Below, in pieces: positions 32,999 through 40,596 of a stretch of 64,000 nt of DNA. The stretch spans positions 372,001 to 436,000 of the forward strand of contig NZ_JOCX01000003.1 of NCBI RefSeq assembly GCF_000717915.1. The letters run 5' to 3'. Numbering within the stretch: the first letter of the stretch is position 1; the number at the start of each line of letters is the position of its first letter. The DNA is from Streptomyces sp. NRRL S-244 (GTDB taxonomy: Bacteria > Actinomycetota > Actinomycetes > Streptomycetales > Streptomycetaceae). The notes under the pieces were generated by a model, which was given only the letters and a program-made list of their open reading frames with translations, ran no database searches and had not been told where the DNA came from. Both the position numbers and the translations under genes were made by a program.

Positions 32999-33742
32999 TC
33001 AGCGGATCCGGTGCACCCGCTGGCTGGTGAGTTCGTACCGTGCTCCGACCACGGCCAGCCTGCCGGCCGCGACCCGGGCGGCGAGATCGGGTTCCGCCGC
33101 CAGCCGGGAGCGGACGAGCCGGACGTTCTGGGTGACCGCCGCATCGACGCGCGCGTCCCGGCTCAGCGAGCGGTCGACGGCCGGACGGATCTGCTCCGCC
33201 AGGTAGCGCAGGTGTCCGGGCAGCTGCTCCAGCCCCTCGGCGGCGCGGACCGCGGCGGTCACGGCCCCGCAGGACTGGTGCCCGAGGACCACCACCAGCG
33301 GAATGGCCAGCTCCACGACCCCGAACGCGATGCTTCCGAGCACGGCGTCGTCCAGCACCTCACCGGCCGACCGTACGGTCATCAGATCGCCCAGCCCCTG
33401 GTCGAAGACCAGCTCCGGCGGGACGCGGGAGTCGACGCAGCCCAGGATGACGGCGAACGGATGCTGTCCCCCGACCAGCGCCTGCCGTACGGTCCGGGTG
33501 GCGTCGGGATGCCGCTCGTGGAAGGTCCGCCAGCGGGCGTTCCCGGCCGACAGCTCCCGCAGCGCCGCCTCGGGCGTGCCGGGCCGCGGACCGTTCGGCC
33601 CGGTCCGGGCGGAACCGCCGGTGGAGCCGCCGCCGGCCGCCAGTCCGGCACCCAGGGCCAGGGCCCCGGTGAGGGCGCCCCGTACCAGGCGACGCCGCCC
33701 AGGAGTCCCGTCGGCCCGGTGCTGCTCGGCAAGGACGCTCAT
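32999..33742 (-). CDS. Exported beta-carbonic anhydrase
   Basis: 247 residues from ATG 33742. GRRRLVRGALTGALALGAG near the N-terminus looks like a twin-arginine (Tat) signal, followed by a Gly/Ser-rich stretch. The mature domain has all beta-class zinc ligands: Cys102 with the Asp104-Arg106 dyad (GCVDSR), His155 and Cys158 (GHQSCG). The enzyme interconverts CO2 and bicarbonate. Most bacterial beta-carbonic anhydrases are cytosolic, so export places this one outside the membrane. It stands alone. Confidence 0.87.
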   Translation of the reverse strand: MSVLAEQHRADGTPGRRRLVRGALTGALALGAGLAAGGGSTGGSARTGPNGPRPGTPEAALRELSAGNARWRTFHERHPDATRTVRQALVGGQHPFAVILGCVDSRVPPELVFDQGLGDLMTVRSAGEVLDDAVLGSIAFGVVELAIPLVVVLGHQSCGAVTAAVRAAEGLEQLPGHLRYLAEQIRPAVDRSLSRDARVDAAVTQNVRLVRSRLAAEPDLAARVAAGRLAVVGARYELTSQRVHRIR

Positions 33743-33835
33743 GCGGGCCCAAGCTAGGCCCCGCACGGCCGGGGACCCGGAGGCGGGCCCGCCCTTGGGG
33801 AACTCTTGGGCAAATGCCGGGGCCGGCGTGGCGGT

Positions 33836-35035
33836 TCAACGGCCCCACGACGTGCCCTGGCCCTGGTCGAAGTAGGCCGACAGGGCCGGATCGAGCGACG
33901 GTACCCGTCGGGGGGTGCCCCCGTCGCGCAGGGATTCCGTCGCCATGCAGCCCACCGCGACCGCCATCCGGGCGGCGACGGGCGAGGTGTCCGTCGCTCC
34001 CCCGTGGCGTACGAAGCGCAGGAACTCGTCGATCAGCAGCGGGTCGGCGCCCCCGTGCCCGCCCGTGCCCTCCGTATCGGGGACGGTGTACGAGGCGTCC
34101 GGCGCGGCCCGGTAGCCGGAGCGCCGGGCGTTCCAGACCCGGACCTCGGCGCCCGGGCCGTCGCCGAAGTTCTCCAGGCGGCCGGCGTCGCCGATGACGG
34201 TGTAGTTGCGCCAGTAGTCGGGGGTGAAATGGCACTGCTGATAGGCGGCGAGCACCCCGCCCGCGAGGCGGAGGTTGAGCAGCGAGACGTCCTCGACGTC
34301 GATGACGGGGTTGAGTCCGCGCTGGGTGTGCGGGGGCCAGTGGCCGTCCTGCGTGTACCAGTCGTCGGTCTTGGGTTCCCCGGGAGCGCGCCGGTGCGGG
34401 TTGTCCCCGTAGACGAGCAGGTCGCCCATCGCCTGGACGTCGTCGGTGTAGGCGCCGGCCAGCCAGTGCAGTACGTCGATGTCGTGCGCGGCCTTCTGGA
34501 GCAGCAGACTCGTGGTGTGGCGGCGCTCGGCGTGCCAGTCCTTGAAGTACCAGTCGCCGCCGTAGCCGACGAAGTGCCGGACCCAGACGGTCCTGACCCG
34601 CCCGATCGCACCGGCCGCGATCAGCTCGCGCATCGTCCGCACGACGGGCATGTGCCGCATGTTGTGCCCGACGTACAGGCGGGTGCCCGTCGCACGGGCG
34701 GTGCGCAGGATCTCGTCGCAGCCGTCGACGGTGATGGCGAGCGGCTTCTCGACGAAGACGGGCTTGCGGGCGACGAGCGTCCGGCGGGCCAGGTCGGCGT
34801 GGGTGTGGTCGGGGGTCAGGACGAGGACGGCGTCGACGTCCGGATCCTCGATCACGGCGGCGGGATCGGGGGTGGCGTACGCGCCCGGGAAGGCCGCGGC
34901 GGCCTCCGCCCGGGCCCGCGGATCGGGATCCGCGACGGCGGTGACGGTCGCGCCGCGGCCGGGCCGGTGTGCCGTCCGCGCGATGCTGCCGCGCAGCCCG
35001 TATCCGAGGACGCCGATGCGAAGGTCGGTGGTCAT
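33836..35035 (-). CDS. Gfo/Idh/MocA-family oxidoreductase
   Basis: 399 residues from ATG 35035, with GGGAAGGGA upstream. The N-terminal NAD(P)-binding domain begins LRIGVLGYGLRGSIA. VFVEKPLAI (about 94-102) is the EKP motif whose Lys is catalytic, and KAAHDIDVLHWL carries the usual Asp-His pair. The C-terminal domain is typical in size. These enzymes oxidise or reduce sugars, inositols or related polyols. It is divergent from a lipoprotein gene; no pathway can be read from context. Confidence 0.87.
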   Translation of the reverse strand: MTTDLRIGVLGYGLRGSIARTAHRPGRGATVTAVADPDPRARAEAAAAFPGAYATPDPAAVIEDPDVDAVLVLTPDHTHADLARRTLVARKPVFVEKPLAITVDGCDEILRTARATGTRLYVGHNMRHMPVVRTMRELIAAGAIGRVRTVWVRHFVGYGGDWYFKDWHAERRHTTSLLLQKAAHDIDVLHWLAGAYTDDVQAMGDLLVYGDNPHRRAPGEPKTDDWYTQDGHWPPHTQRGLNPVIDVEDVSLLNLRLAGGVLAAYQQCHFTPDYWRNYTVIGDAGRLENFGDGPGAEVRVWNARRSGYRAAPDASYTVPDTEGTGGHGGADPLLIDEFLRFVRHGGATDTSPVAARMAVAVGCMATESLRDGGTPRRVPSLDPALSAYFDQGQGTSWGR

Positions 35036-35157
35036 GGCGGAGTCCCTTCCCGGCGCGGCCGCGTTCATCCGCCCGGCCGAGCACCGGATGCCGCCCGCGC
35101 CCGGCCGGGGCAGGCTGTGGGCAAGGCAGTCACCACCGCACAGACGAGGACCGCGCC

Positions 35158-35508
35158 ATGTCCCAGAGCCGGCGTATCGGCGTCATCACCGCGGCCGCAG
35201 CTCTGCTGCTGACCGCCACCGCCTGCTCGGGCCTGGGCCGGAGCACCGTCGGCATGCTGACGTTCCGCAGCCACGACTCGCCGGCGGAGCTGAGTTACTC
35301 GAACACCTCGGTGAACGGATGTCACAGGATCGCCCTCCCGAAGGGCGCCACCCACGTGGAGAACAACACCCTCGTCGACGTCGTGCTGTACAGGACGGCG
35401 GACTGCAGCACGCCCTTGGGGAACGAAGGCATCTACGTCGCCACCACGCTCTCGAACGTCACGGCCCCGGTCAGCCTCCCCTGGCGCAGCTTCAGCGTCA
35501 TCCACTGA
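35158..35508 (+). CDS. Small secreted lipoprotein of unknown function
   Basis: 116 residues from ATG 35158 with GAGGA upstream. The signal peptide RRIGVITAAAALLLTATAC ends in a lipobox (LTATAC, lipid-modified Cys about 23). The short mature part contains two further Cys, at NGCHR and ADCST, probably forming a disulfide, and looks all-beta. It would be anchored on the outside of the membrane. No known domain was recognised. Confidence 0.78.
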   Translation: MSQSRRIGVITAAAALLLTATACSGLGRSTVGMLTFRSHDSPAELSYSNTSVNGCHRIALPKGATHVENNTLVDVVLYRTADCSTPLGNEGIYVATTLSNVTAPVSLPWRSFSVIH

Positions 35509-35530
35509 CCCGGGATCCACGCCTCGGGAG

Positions 35531-35554
35531 GCCCCGGACCGACCGGTTCGGGGC
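35531..35554. terminator. Hairpin between convergent genes
   Basis: GCCCCGGACCG at 35531 pairs with CGGTTCGGGGC at 35544-35554, giving about ten base pairs with one G-T pair. It lies 22 bases after the lipoprotein stop and 20 before the isochorismatase-like stop, so it could serve both strands. Confidence 0.55.
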
Positions 35555-35573
35555 TCTCCCGCGTTCCGGGGCG

Positions 35574-36203
35574 TCAGGCCGGGAGGGACTCGACCGTGGG
35601 GGCCACCGGGGCGAAGAGGTCGGCGATCGTGGTGAGGCTCGCCGACTGGAGGGTGGCGGCGGGGATCAGCGTGCCGTCGGGCGCCGTGAGGGTGCGCGTC
35701 GCGGTGGCCTCGGCGACGACGGTCGGGCGGTAGCCCAGGTTGAAGGCTCCCTGGGCCGTGAACGTGACGCACATGTGCGTCATGAACCCGGCGATCACCA
35801 GGTCGGGTCCGGCGCCCAGCTCCCCCAGGGTCTTCTCCAGCTCCGTGGCGTGGAAGGCGTTCGGGAACTGCTTGACCACGACCGGTTCGCCCTCGCGCGG
35901 CGCGACCTCGGCGCTGATGGCCCCGATCTCGGCCCGGATGTCGTACGGGGTTCCCTCGCCGCCGTCGTTGACGACGTGCACGACCGGCGTGCCGGCGGCG
36001 CGGGCCGCGGCCAGCAGGCGGGCGCCCGCCGCCAGGGCCGGTTCGGCGCCGTCCAGGGCCATCACACCGGAGCGGTAGGTGTTCTGGAAGTCGACCATGA
36101 TCAGGACGGACTCGGCCAGGCGGGGCAGGGTGCCGGGCAGGCCGATGACATCGCGCAGGGTCTTGGGCGCGTTGGATGCGTTGGATGCGGTGGGTGCAGA
36201 CAT
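35574..36203 (-). CDS. Isochorismatase-like cysteine hydrolase
   Basis: 209 residues from ATG 36203. LIMVDFQNTYRSG supplies the catalytic Asp, VVKQFPNAFHATEL the Lys, and GFMTHMCVTFTA the nucleophilic Cys, a full Asp-Lys-Cys triad of the nicotinamidase/isochorismatase-like family. Likely substrates are amides or related small molecules. It follows a GlxA-type regulator gene on the same strand by 71 bases; such regulators often control the amidohydrolase next to them. Confidence 0.85.
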   Translation of the reverse strand: MSAPTASNASNAPKTLRDVIGLPGTLPRLAESVLIMVDFQNTYRSGVMALDGAEPALAAGARLLAAARAAGTPVVHVVNDGGEGTPYDIRAEIGAISAEVAPREGEPVVVKQFPNAFHATELEKTLGELGAGPDLVIAGFMTHMCVTFTAQGAFNLGYRPTVVAEATATRTLTAPDGTLIPAATLQSASLTTIADLFAPVAPTVESLPA

Positions 36204-36274
36204 GGTGAAGGCGTCCTTCTCTTGGGAAATGGGCACGGCGAAGCCGTCGCCCGGCGTTCGATCGCGCCGGGCGG

Positions 36275-37255
36275 TCAGTGGGCGGTGCGGAAGCGGCGGC
36301 GGTATGCGGCCGGGGTCGTCGCGATCTGCTTGCGGAAGGCCCGGTGCAGGGTTTCCACCGAGCCCAGGCCCGCCGCCGCGGCGACCTGTTCCAGCGGCTG
36401 GTCGGTGGTCTCCAGCAGCCGGCGGGCGGCTTCCACCCGTACGGCCTCCACGTAGGCGGCGGGGCTGGTGCCCAGCTCCTTGCGGAACGTACGGGCGAAA
36501 TGGCGCTCGCTCAGGCTCATCCGGGCCGCGAGCGCGGCCGCCGACAGGTCCGCGCCGAGGTGTTCGGTGATGTGGGCGCGCAGGGCGTCGATGTCCCTGC
36601 GGGAGGCCGCCGGGCGGCTGAGCGGCACGCTGAACTGGCTCTGGCCGCCCTGCCGCTTGAGGTACATGACCAGCTGCCTGGCCACCGCGAGGGCCAGTTC
36701 CTCGCCGTGGTCCTCGGCCACCAGAGCCAGCGTCAGGTCCATGCAGGCGCTGATCCCCGCCCCGGTCCACACCCGGCCGGACCGGACGAAGATCGGGTCC
36801 GGGTCGACCTCGACCCGCGGGTGCTCGGCGGCCAGTTGGCCGGCAGTGGACCAGTGGGTGGTGGCCCGGCGCCCGTCCAGCAGGCCGGCCGCCGCCAGCA
36901 GGTGGGCGCCGACGCACACCGAGGCCACGCGCCCTGCGTGCGGGGCGGTGGCGGCGATCCACCGCACCACCGCCTCGTCCACACGCGCGACCGGGCCTTC
37001 CCCCGCGAGTTCGACGGCGCCGGGCACCACGAGGGTGTCCACGGCGGCGCCGACCTCGGCGAAGGTGAGGTCGGTGACCAGCCGGACGCCGGCCGAGGTG
37101 GTGACCTGGCCGCCGTCCGGGCCCGCCAGGCGTACGTCGTACAGCCGACGCCCGGCCTCCCGGCTCGCGAGGGCGAAGACCTCGGCGGGGCCGGTGACGT
37201 CGAGCAGGTCGACGTCGGGGAAGACCGCGATCACGACGCGGTGGGGCGTGGACAT
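36275..37255 (-). CDS. GlxA-family transcriptional regulator (DJ-1/PfpI + AraC)
   Basis: 326 residues from ATG 37255. The N-terminal DJ-1/PfpI domain (VVIAVFPDVDLLDVTGPAEVFALA; VCVGAHLLAAAGLLDGRRATTHW) contains the nucleophile-elbow Cys at about 116. The C-terminal AraC domain has two helix-turn-helix motifs (LSAAALAARMSLSERHFARTFRKELG; QVAAAAGLGSVETLHRAFRK). It likely controls the hydrolase gene downstream. An inverted TGTCCG/CGGACA pair at 37282-37316, in the divergent promoter region, could be its site but is weak. Confidence 0.88.
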   Translation of the reverse strand: MSTPHRVVIAVFPDVDLLDVTGPAEVFALASREAGRRLYDVRLAGPDGGQVTTSAGVRLVTDLTFAEVGAAVDTLVVPGAVELAGEGPVARVDEAVVRWIAATAPHAGRVASVCVGAHLLAAAGLLDGRRATTHWSTAGQLAAEHPRVEVDPDPIFVRSGRVWTGAGISACMDLTLALVAEDHGEELALAVARQLVMYLKRQGGQSQFSVPLSRPAASRRDIDALRAHITEHLGADLSAAALAARMSLSERHFARTFRKELGTSPAAYVEAVRVEAARRLLETTDQPLEQVAAAAGLGSVETLHRAFRKQIATTPAAYRRRFRTAH

Positions 37256-37422
37256 GTGTCCATCCTGGCCGGACGGGCAGATGTCCGCAATGACGGTTGT
37301 CTGTCACATCCGGACACCACACCCCGTGGGCGCCGACTGGAGCCCGCCGCGTGCGGCGCGGATGATGGAGGGGCACAAGGTCCGGGGCCCGACGACGCCG
37401 GACACGGGACGGTGACGCAATC

Positions 37423-38115
37423 ATGTCCGCGAACGCTTCCTACCACCGCTCGGTCAGGGTGAACGCCGACCTCGACAGCCCGCTGTCGCGCTGGCTCTGG
37501 CTGGTGAAGTGGATCCTCGCGATCCCCCACTACATCGTGCTGTTCTTCCTCTGGATCGCCTTCCTCGTGGTCAGCGTGATCGCCTTCTTCGCGATCCTGT
37601 TCACCGAGCGCTACCCGCGCGGCCTGTTCGACTTCAACGTCGGCGTGCTCCGCTGGTCGTGGCGGGTCTCGTTCTACGCGTACGGCGCCCTCGGCACCGA
37701 CCGGTACCCGCCCTTCAGCCTGGGCCCGGAGCCCGGCTACCCGGCACGCCTGGAGATCGCCTACCCGGAGCGCCTGTCCCGGCCGCTGGTCCTGGTGAAG
37801 TGGTGGCTGCTGGCCATCCCGCACTACCTGATCATCGCCTTCTTCATCGGCGGCGGCATGCGCCACGGCTGGTGCGGAGGCGGCGGTCTGATCGCGCTGC
37901 TGACCCTGATCGCGGCGGTGGCGCTCGCCTTCACGGCGACGTACCCGCGTGGCCTGTTCGACCTGATCGTGGGGCTGCACCGGTGGGTGCTGCGCGTCGC
38001 CGCGTACGCCGCGCTGATGACGGACGAGTACCCGCCGTTCCGGCTCGACCAGGGCGGCACCGACCCGGCACCCGCCCCGGCCTCGGACCCGGCGCCCTCG
38101 CCCGATCTGACCTGA
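37423..38115 (+). CDS. DUF4389 membrane protein with two repeats
   Basis: 230 residues from ATG 37423. Two homologous halves each contain a [10 protein letters not shown] membrane helix, a second helix, [15 protein letters not shown] or [15 protein letters not shown], and a TDxYPPF motif. These are DUF4389 repeats. Four transmembrane helices are expected, with a Pro/Ala-rich cytosolic tail. Function unknown. It is divergent from the GlxA-type regulator and upstream of, but 124 bases from, the metal ABC genes. Confidence 0.85.
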   Translation: MSANASYHRSVRVNADLDSPLSRWLWLVKWILAIPHYIVLFFLWIAFLVVSVIAFFAILFTERYPRGLFDFNVGVLRWSWRVSFYAYGALGTDRYPPFSLGPEPGYPARLEIAYPERLSRPLVLVKWWLLAIPHYLIIAFFIGGGMRHGWCGGGGLIALLTLIAAVALAFTATYPRGLFDLIVGLHRWVLRVAAYAALMTDEYPPFRLDQGGTDPAPAPASDPAPSPDLT

Positions 38116-38197
38116 TCCGACCTGTCCTGACCCGAACCGGAGCGGATCCGCCGCCCGCCGCCGGAACCGGGACCGCTCCGCGTCCGACCAACTCCGC

Positions 38198-38218
38198 GTG
38201 CCGGGAGCCACCCGGCAC
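38198..38218. terminator. Hairpin GTGCCGGG-N5-CCCGGCAC before the metal ABC operon
   Basis: Perfect 8-base arms with loop AGCCA, 82 bases after the DUF4389 stop and 22 before the ATPase start. It could end the DUF4389 transcript or act in the leader of the ABC operon. No U-rich tail follows. Confidence 0.4.
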
Positions 38219-38239
38219 CGGACGACGGGAGGGCGCCGG

Positions 38240-38875
38240 ATGGGCGGACTGGACGTACGCATGCGGGGGGTCGCCTGCCGCCACGGCCGGGTCGAGGCGG
38301 TCGCCGACGTGGACCTGGAGATCGCGGCGGGCGAGCGCGTCGCGCTGACCGGGACCAACGGCTCGGGCAAGACCACGCTGCTGCGCGCGGTCCTGGGGCT
38401 GCACCGCCAGGTGTCCGGGAGCATCCTGGTCGGCGGCCGCGGCACCGGCTCGGCCGCGGAATGGGCCTGGCGGCGGCGCTCCTGCGCCTGGATCCCGCAG
38501 AAGCCGGCGGCCGGCCGGTTCCCGCTCCTCGGGGACGAGCTGCTGGCCAGCGGCGGCGCACCGGCCGAAGCGGCCGAAGCGGCACGGAAACTGGGCGTCG
38601 GCGCACTGCTCGGCAGGCCGCTGCACACGCTGTCCGGCGGGCAGTTGCAGCGGATGTACCTGGCCCGGGCGATCGGAGCCGTGGCGGCGGGGGCCGAGGT
38701 GCTCCTCGCCGACGAGCCGACCGCCGCGCTCGATTTCGGCGGCCAGGAGGAGGCGGCCGACGTACTGGCAGCCCTGCCGGTGACCCTCGTCGTGGTGACG
38801 CACGACCGGGCGCTCGCGCAGCGCTGTGACCGCGTACTGGAGATGGCCGCGGGCCGGCTGCGGGAGGTCGCGTGA
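38240..38875 (+). CDS. Metal-type ABC transporter ATP-binding protein
   Basis: 211 residues from ATG 38240, placed six bases after GGGAGGG; an in-frame GTG at 38198 adds unconserved residues. Walker A is GTNGSGKTT, the signature LSGGQLQRMYLARAI, Walker B VLLADEPTAALD, and the H-loop VVTHD. It is slightly short for the class. Permease and metal-binding lipoprotein genes follow with overlaps, matching the ZnuCB-A/MntABC group of zinc or manganese importers. Confidence 0.87.
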   Translation: MGGLDVRMRGVACRHGRVEAVADVDLEIAAGERVALTGTNGSGKTTLLRAVLGLHRQVSGSILVGGRGTGSAAEWAWRRRSCAWIPQKPAAGRFPLLGDELLASGGAPAEAAEAARKLGVGALLGRPLHTLSGGQLQRMYLARAIGAVAAGAEVLLADEPTAALDFGGQEEAADVLAALPVTLVVVTHDRALAQRCDRVLEMAAGRLREVA

Positions 38876-39738
38876 TCCTCGCGGGCGCCGACCTCGGCGA
38901 ACTGCTCCAGCTGGTCCCCGTACAGCGGGCGGGCTTCGCCCTGCTCCTGGCGGCGATCGGCCTGCCGGTGATCGGCGTGGTCATCGTCGGGCTCGACATC
39001 ATGCCGGTGCGCTTCGCGATGATGCACGTCGCCCTGCTGGGCATCGCGGTCGGGCTGCTGACCGGGCTCGATCCGATGCTGTGCGCGCTCGTCGCCTGCG
39101 CCCTGGCCGGGGCCGGGGTGGCACCGCTCGCCCGTACCCCGGACGGGCTGTCCGGGGCGATGGGCCTGCTGATGAGCCTGGCCATCGCGGCCGCGCTGCT
39201 CGTCCTGGCCGTGTCGGGGGTCAACGCCTCCGGTGCGTTCGCCCTGCTGTGGGGTTCGATCCTGTCCGTGGGCACCGCCGACCTCGTGGTGCTCGGCGCG
39301 CTGGCGATCCTCGTACCGGGGCTGTTCTGGTGGCGGCGGCGCGATGTGGCCCTGCTGCTGTACGACCGTGAGCTGGCCCAGTGTTCGGGCGTCCCGGTCC
39401 AGGCGCTGACCGTCGTACTGCTGGTCCTGGTCGCGGTGGCGGTCGCCGGCGCGATCAAGCTCACCGGCGCACTGCTCGTCGACGCCCTCACCCTGCTGCC
39501 GGCACTCGCGGCACGCCGCCTGGGCACCTCGCTGCGGTCCATCACCCTGTGGGCGGTCGGCATCGGGGTGGCCGTGAACCTGACCGGGTTCCTCGTCGCC
39601 CTGCGGCTCGACTGGCCGCCGGGGCCCGTCCTCGTCCTCACCGCGGGGGCGCTCGTCCTCGCGGTCCATCTCATCCCCGAACGGAGCATCAGCACATGGC
39701 GCGCACCCGCGTCCGATTCGCATCCCTCCTCGCACTGA
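38872..39738 (+). CDS. Metal ABC transporter permease (ZnuB/MntB family)
   Basis: 288 residues from GTG 38872, overlapping the ATPase stop (GTGA). About eight hydrophobic segments are visible, with family stretches LPVIGVVIVGLDIMPVRFAMMHVALLGIAVGL and GAIKLTGALLVDALTLLPALAARRL of the ABC-3 family. It forms the membrane channel for the metal delivered by the binding lipoprotein. The last 43 bases overlap the start of that gene. Confidence 0.87.
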   Translation: MILAGADLGELLQLVPVQRAGFALLLAAIGLPVIGVVIVGLDIMPVRFAMMHVALLGIAVGLLTGLDPMLCALVACALAGAGVAPLARTPDGLSGAMGLLMSLAIAAALLVLAVSGVNASGAFALLWGSILSVGTADLVVLGALAILVPGLFWWRRRDVALLLYDRELAQCSGVPVQALTVVLLVLVAVAVAGAIKLTGALLVDALTLLPALAARRLGTSLRSITLWAVGIGVAVNLTGFLVALRLDWPPGPVLVLTAGALVLAVHLIPERSISTWRAPASDSHPSSH

Positions 39739-40508
39739 CCGCGGCACTGACGGCCCTCGTCACCGGCTGCGGCAACGGCAATACCGGCACCTCCTCGAAG
39801 GGCGGCACGCCCGGCGACCACGGCGGGAAACCGGTCGTCGTGGTCACCACCACCTGGGAGGGCGCCTTCGCCAAGGCCGCCGGCGCCGAGGACGTCAAGG
39901 TGATCGTGCCGCAGTCGGTGCACCACGCCCCGGACTACGACCCCAAGCCCTCCGACCTCGCCGCCGTGGGCAAGGCCGACTTCGTGCTCTACGCGCCTTT
40001 CGAGCCGTACGCGGCGAAGATCAAGGAGGCGGCCGGCTCGAAGGCCGAACTGGTCGAGGTGAACCTCGACAACGACGCCGACAAGGTCAAGACCGAAGTG
40101 GCCAAGCTGGGCAAGCTGTTCGGCACCGAGGAAGCCGCCGCGCGGTGGACGGCGTCGTTCGACGCCGAGTACGCGAAGCTGTCGAAGGACGTCCAGGGTT
40201 CCTGGCCGGGCGGCAAGAGCCCGGCGGTCGTCAGCCAGGTGTTCACCACCTGGTCCGCGAAGCTGGCCGGGGCAGCGCCCGTCGGGACGTACGGCCCCGA
40301 GGCGGTCACCCCGGCGCAACTCGCCGAACTCTCCGGGAAGAAGCCCGCCCTGGTCCTGGACAACGCCCACATGTCGACCGGGACCGTCCTGCCCGATTCG
40401 GGCGCCCGGCAGATCGAGATCGTCAACTACCCGGGCGAGGATCTGGACTTGCTGCCCGTCTACCGCAACGCGGCGGCCGAGTTGAAGAAGGCCGCCGGCA
40501 CTTCCTGA
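39696..40508 (+). CDS. Metal ABC transporter substrate-binding lipoprotein (ZnuA-like)
   Basis: 270 residues from ATG 39696. The signal peptide ends with lipobox LVTGC (Cys25). The mature protein is a cluster A-I metal-binding fold: VVVVTTTWEGAFA, then VHHAPDYDPKPSDL, where the HH pair and PSD match the metal site of ZnuA-type proteins. The His-rich loop of Gram-negative ZnuA is missing. It would capture Zn2+ or Mn2+ outside the cell and hand it to the permease. A strong hairpin terminator follows 16 bases after the stop. Confidence 0.85.
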   Translation: MARTRVRFASLLALTAALTALVTGCGNGNTGTSSKGGTPGDHGGKPVVVVTTTWEGAFAKAAGAEDVKVIVPQSVHHAPDYDPKPSDLAAVGKADFVLYAPFEPYAAKIKEAAGSKAELVEVNLDNDADKVKTEVAKLGKLFGTEEAAARWTASFDAEYAKLSKDVQGSWPGGKSPAVVSQVFTTWSAKLAGAAPVGTYGPEAVTPAQLAELSGKKPALVLDNAHMSTGTVLPDSGARQIEIVNYPGEDLDLLPVYRNAAAELKKAAGTS

Positions 40509-40524
40509 CGCGCGTACGGAACAC

Positions 40525-40564
40525 AGGGAGGGGGAGGGCAACTCCGGTTGCCCTCCCCCTCCCT
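40525..40564. terminator. Strong bidirectional hairpin terminator
   Basis: An 18-base-pair perfect stem (AGGGAGGGGGAGGGCAAC at 40525-40542, complement at 40547-40564) with a TCCG loop. It sits between the convergent metal ABC operon and the acyl-CoA ligase gene and can serve both. Confidence 0.85.
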
Positions 40565-40596
40565 GGTGTCCCCGGCGCCGCGGGTCCGCCCGCGCG

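Noticed and set aside
37282..37316. TGTCCG-N23-CGGACA as the GlxA-type regulator's operator
   Set aside because: Arms are only six bases with a long spacer, so chance is likely at this GC content; mentioned only in the gene entry.
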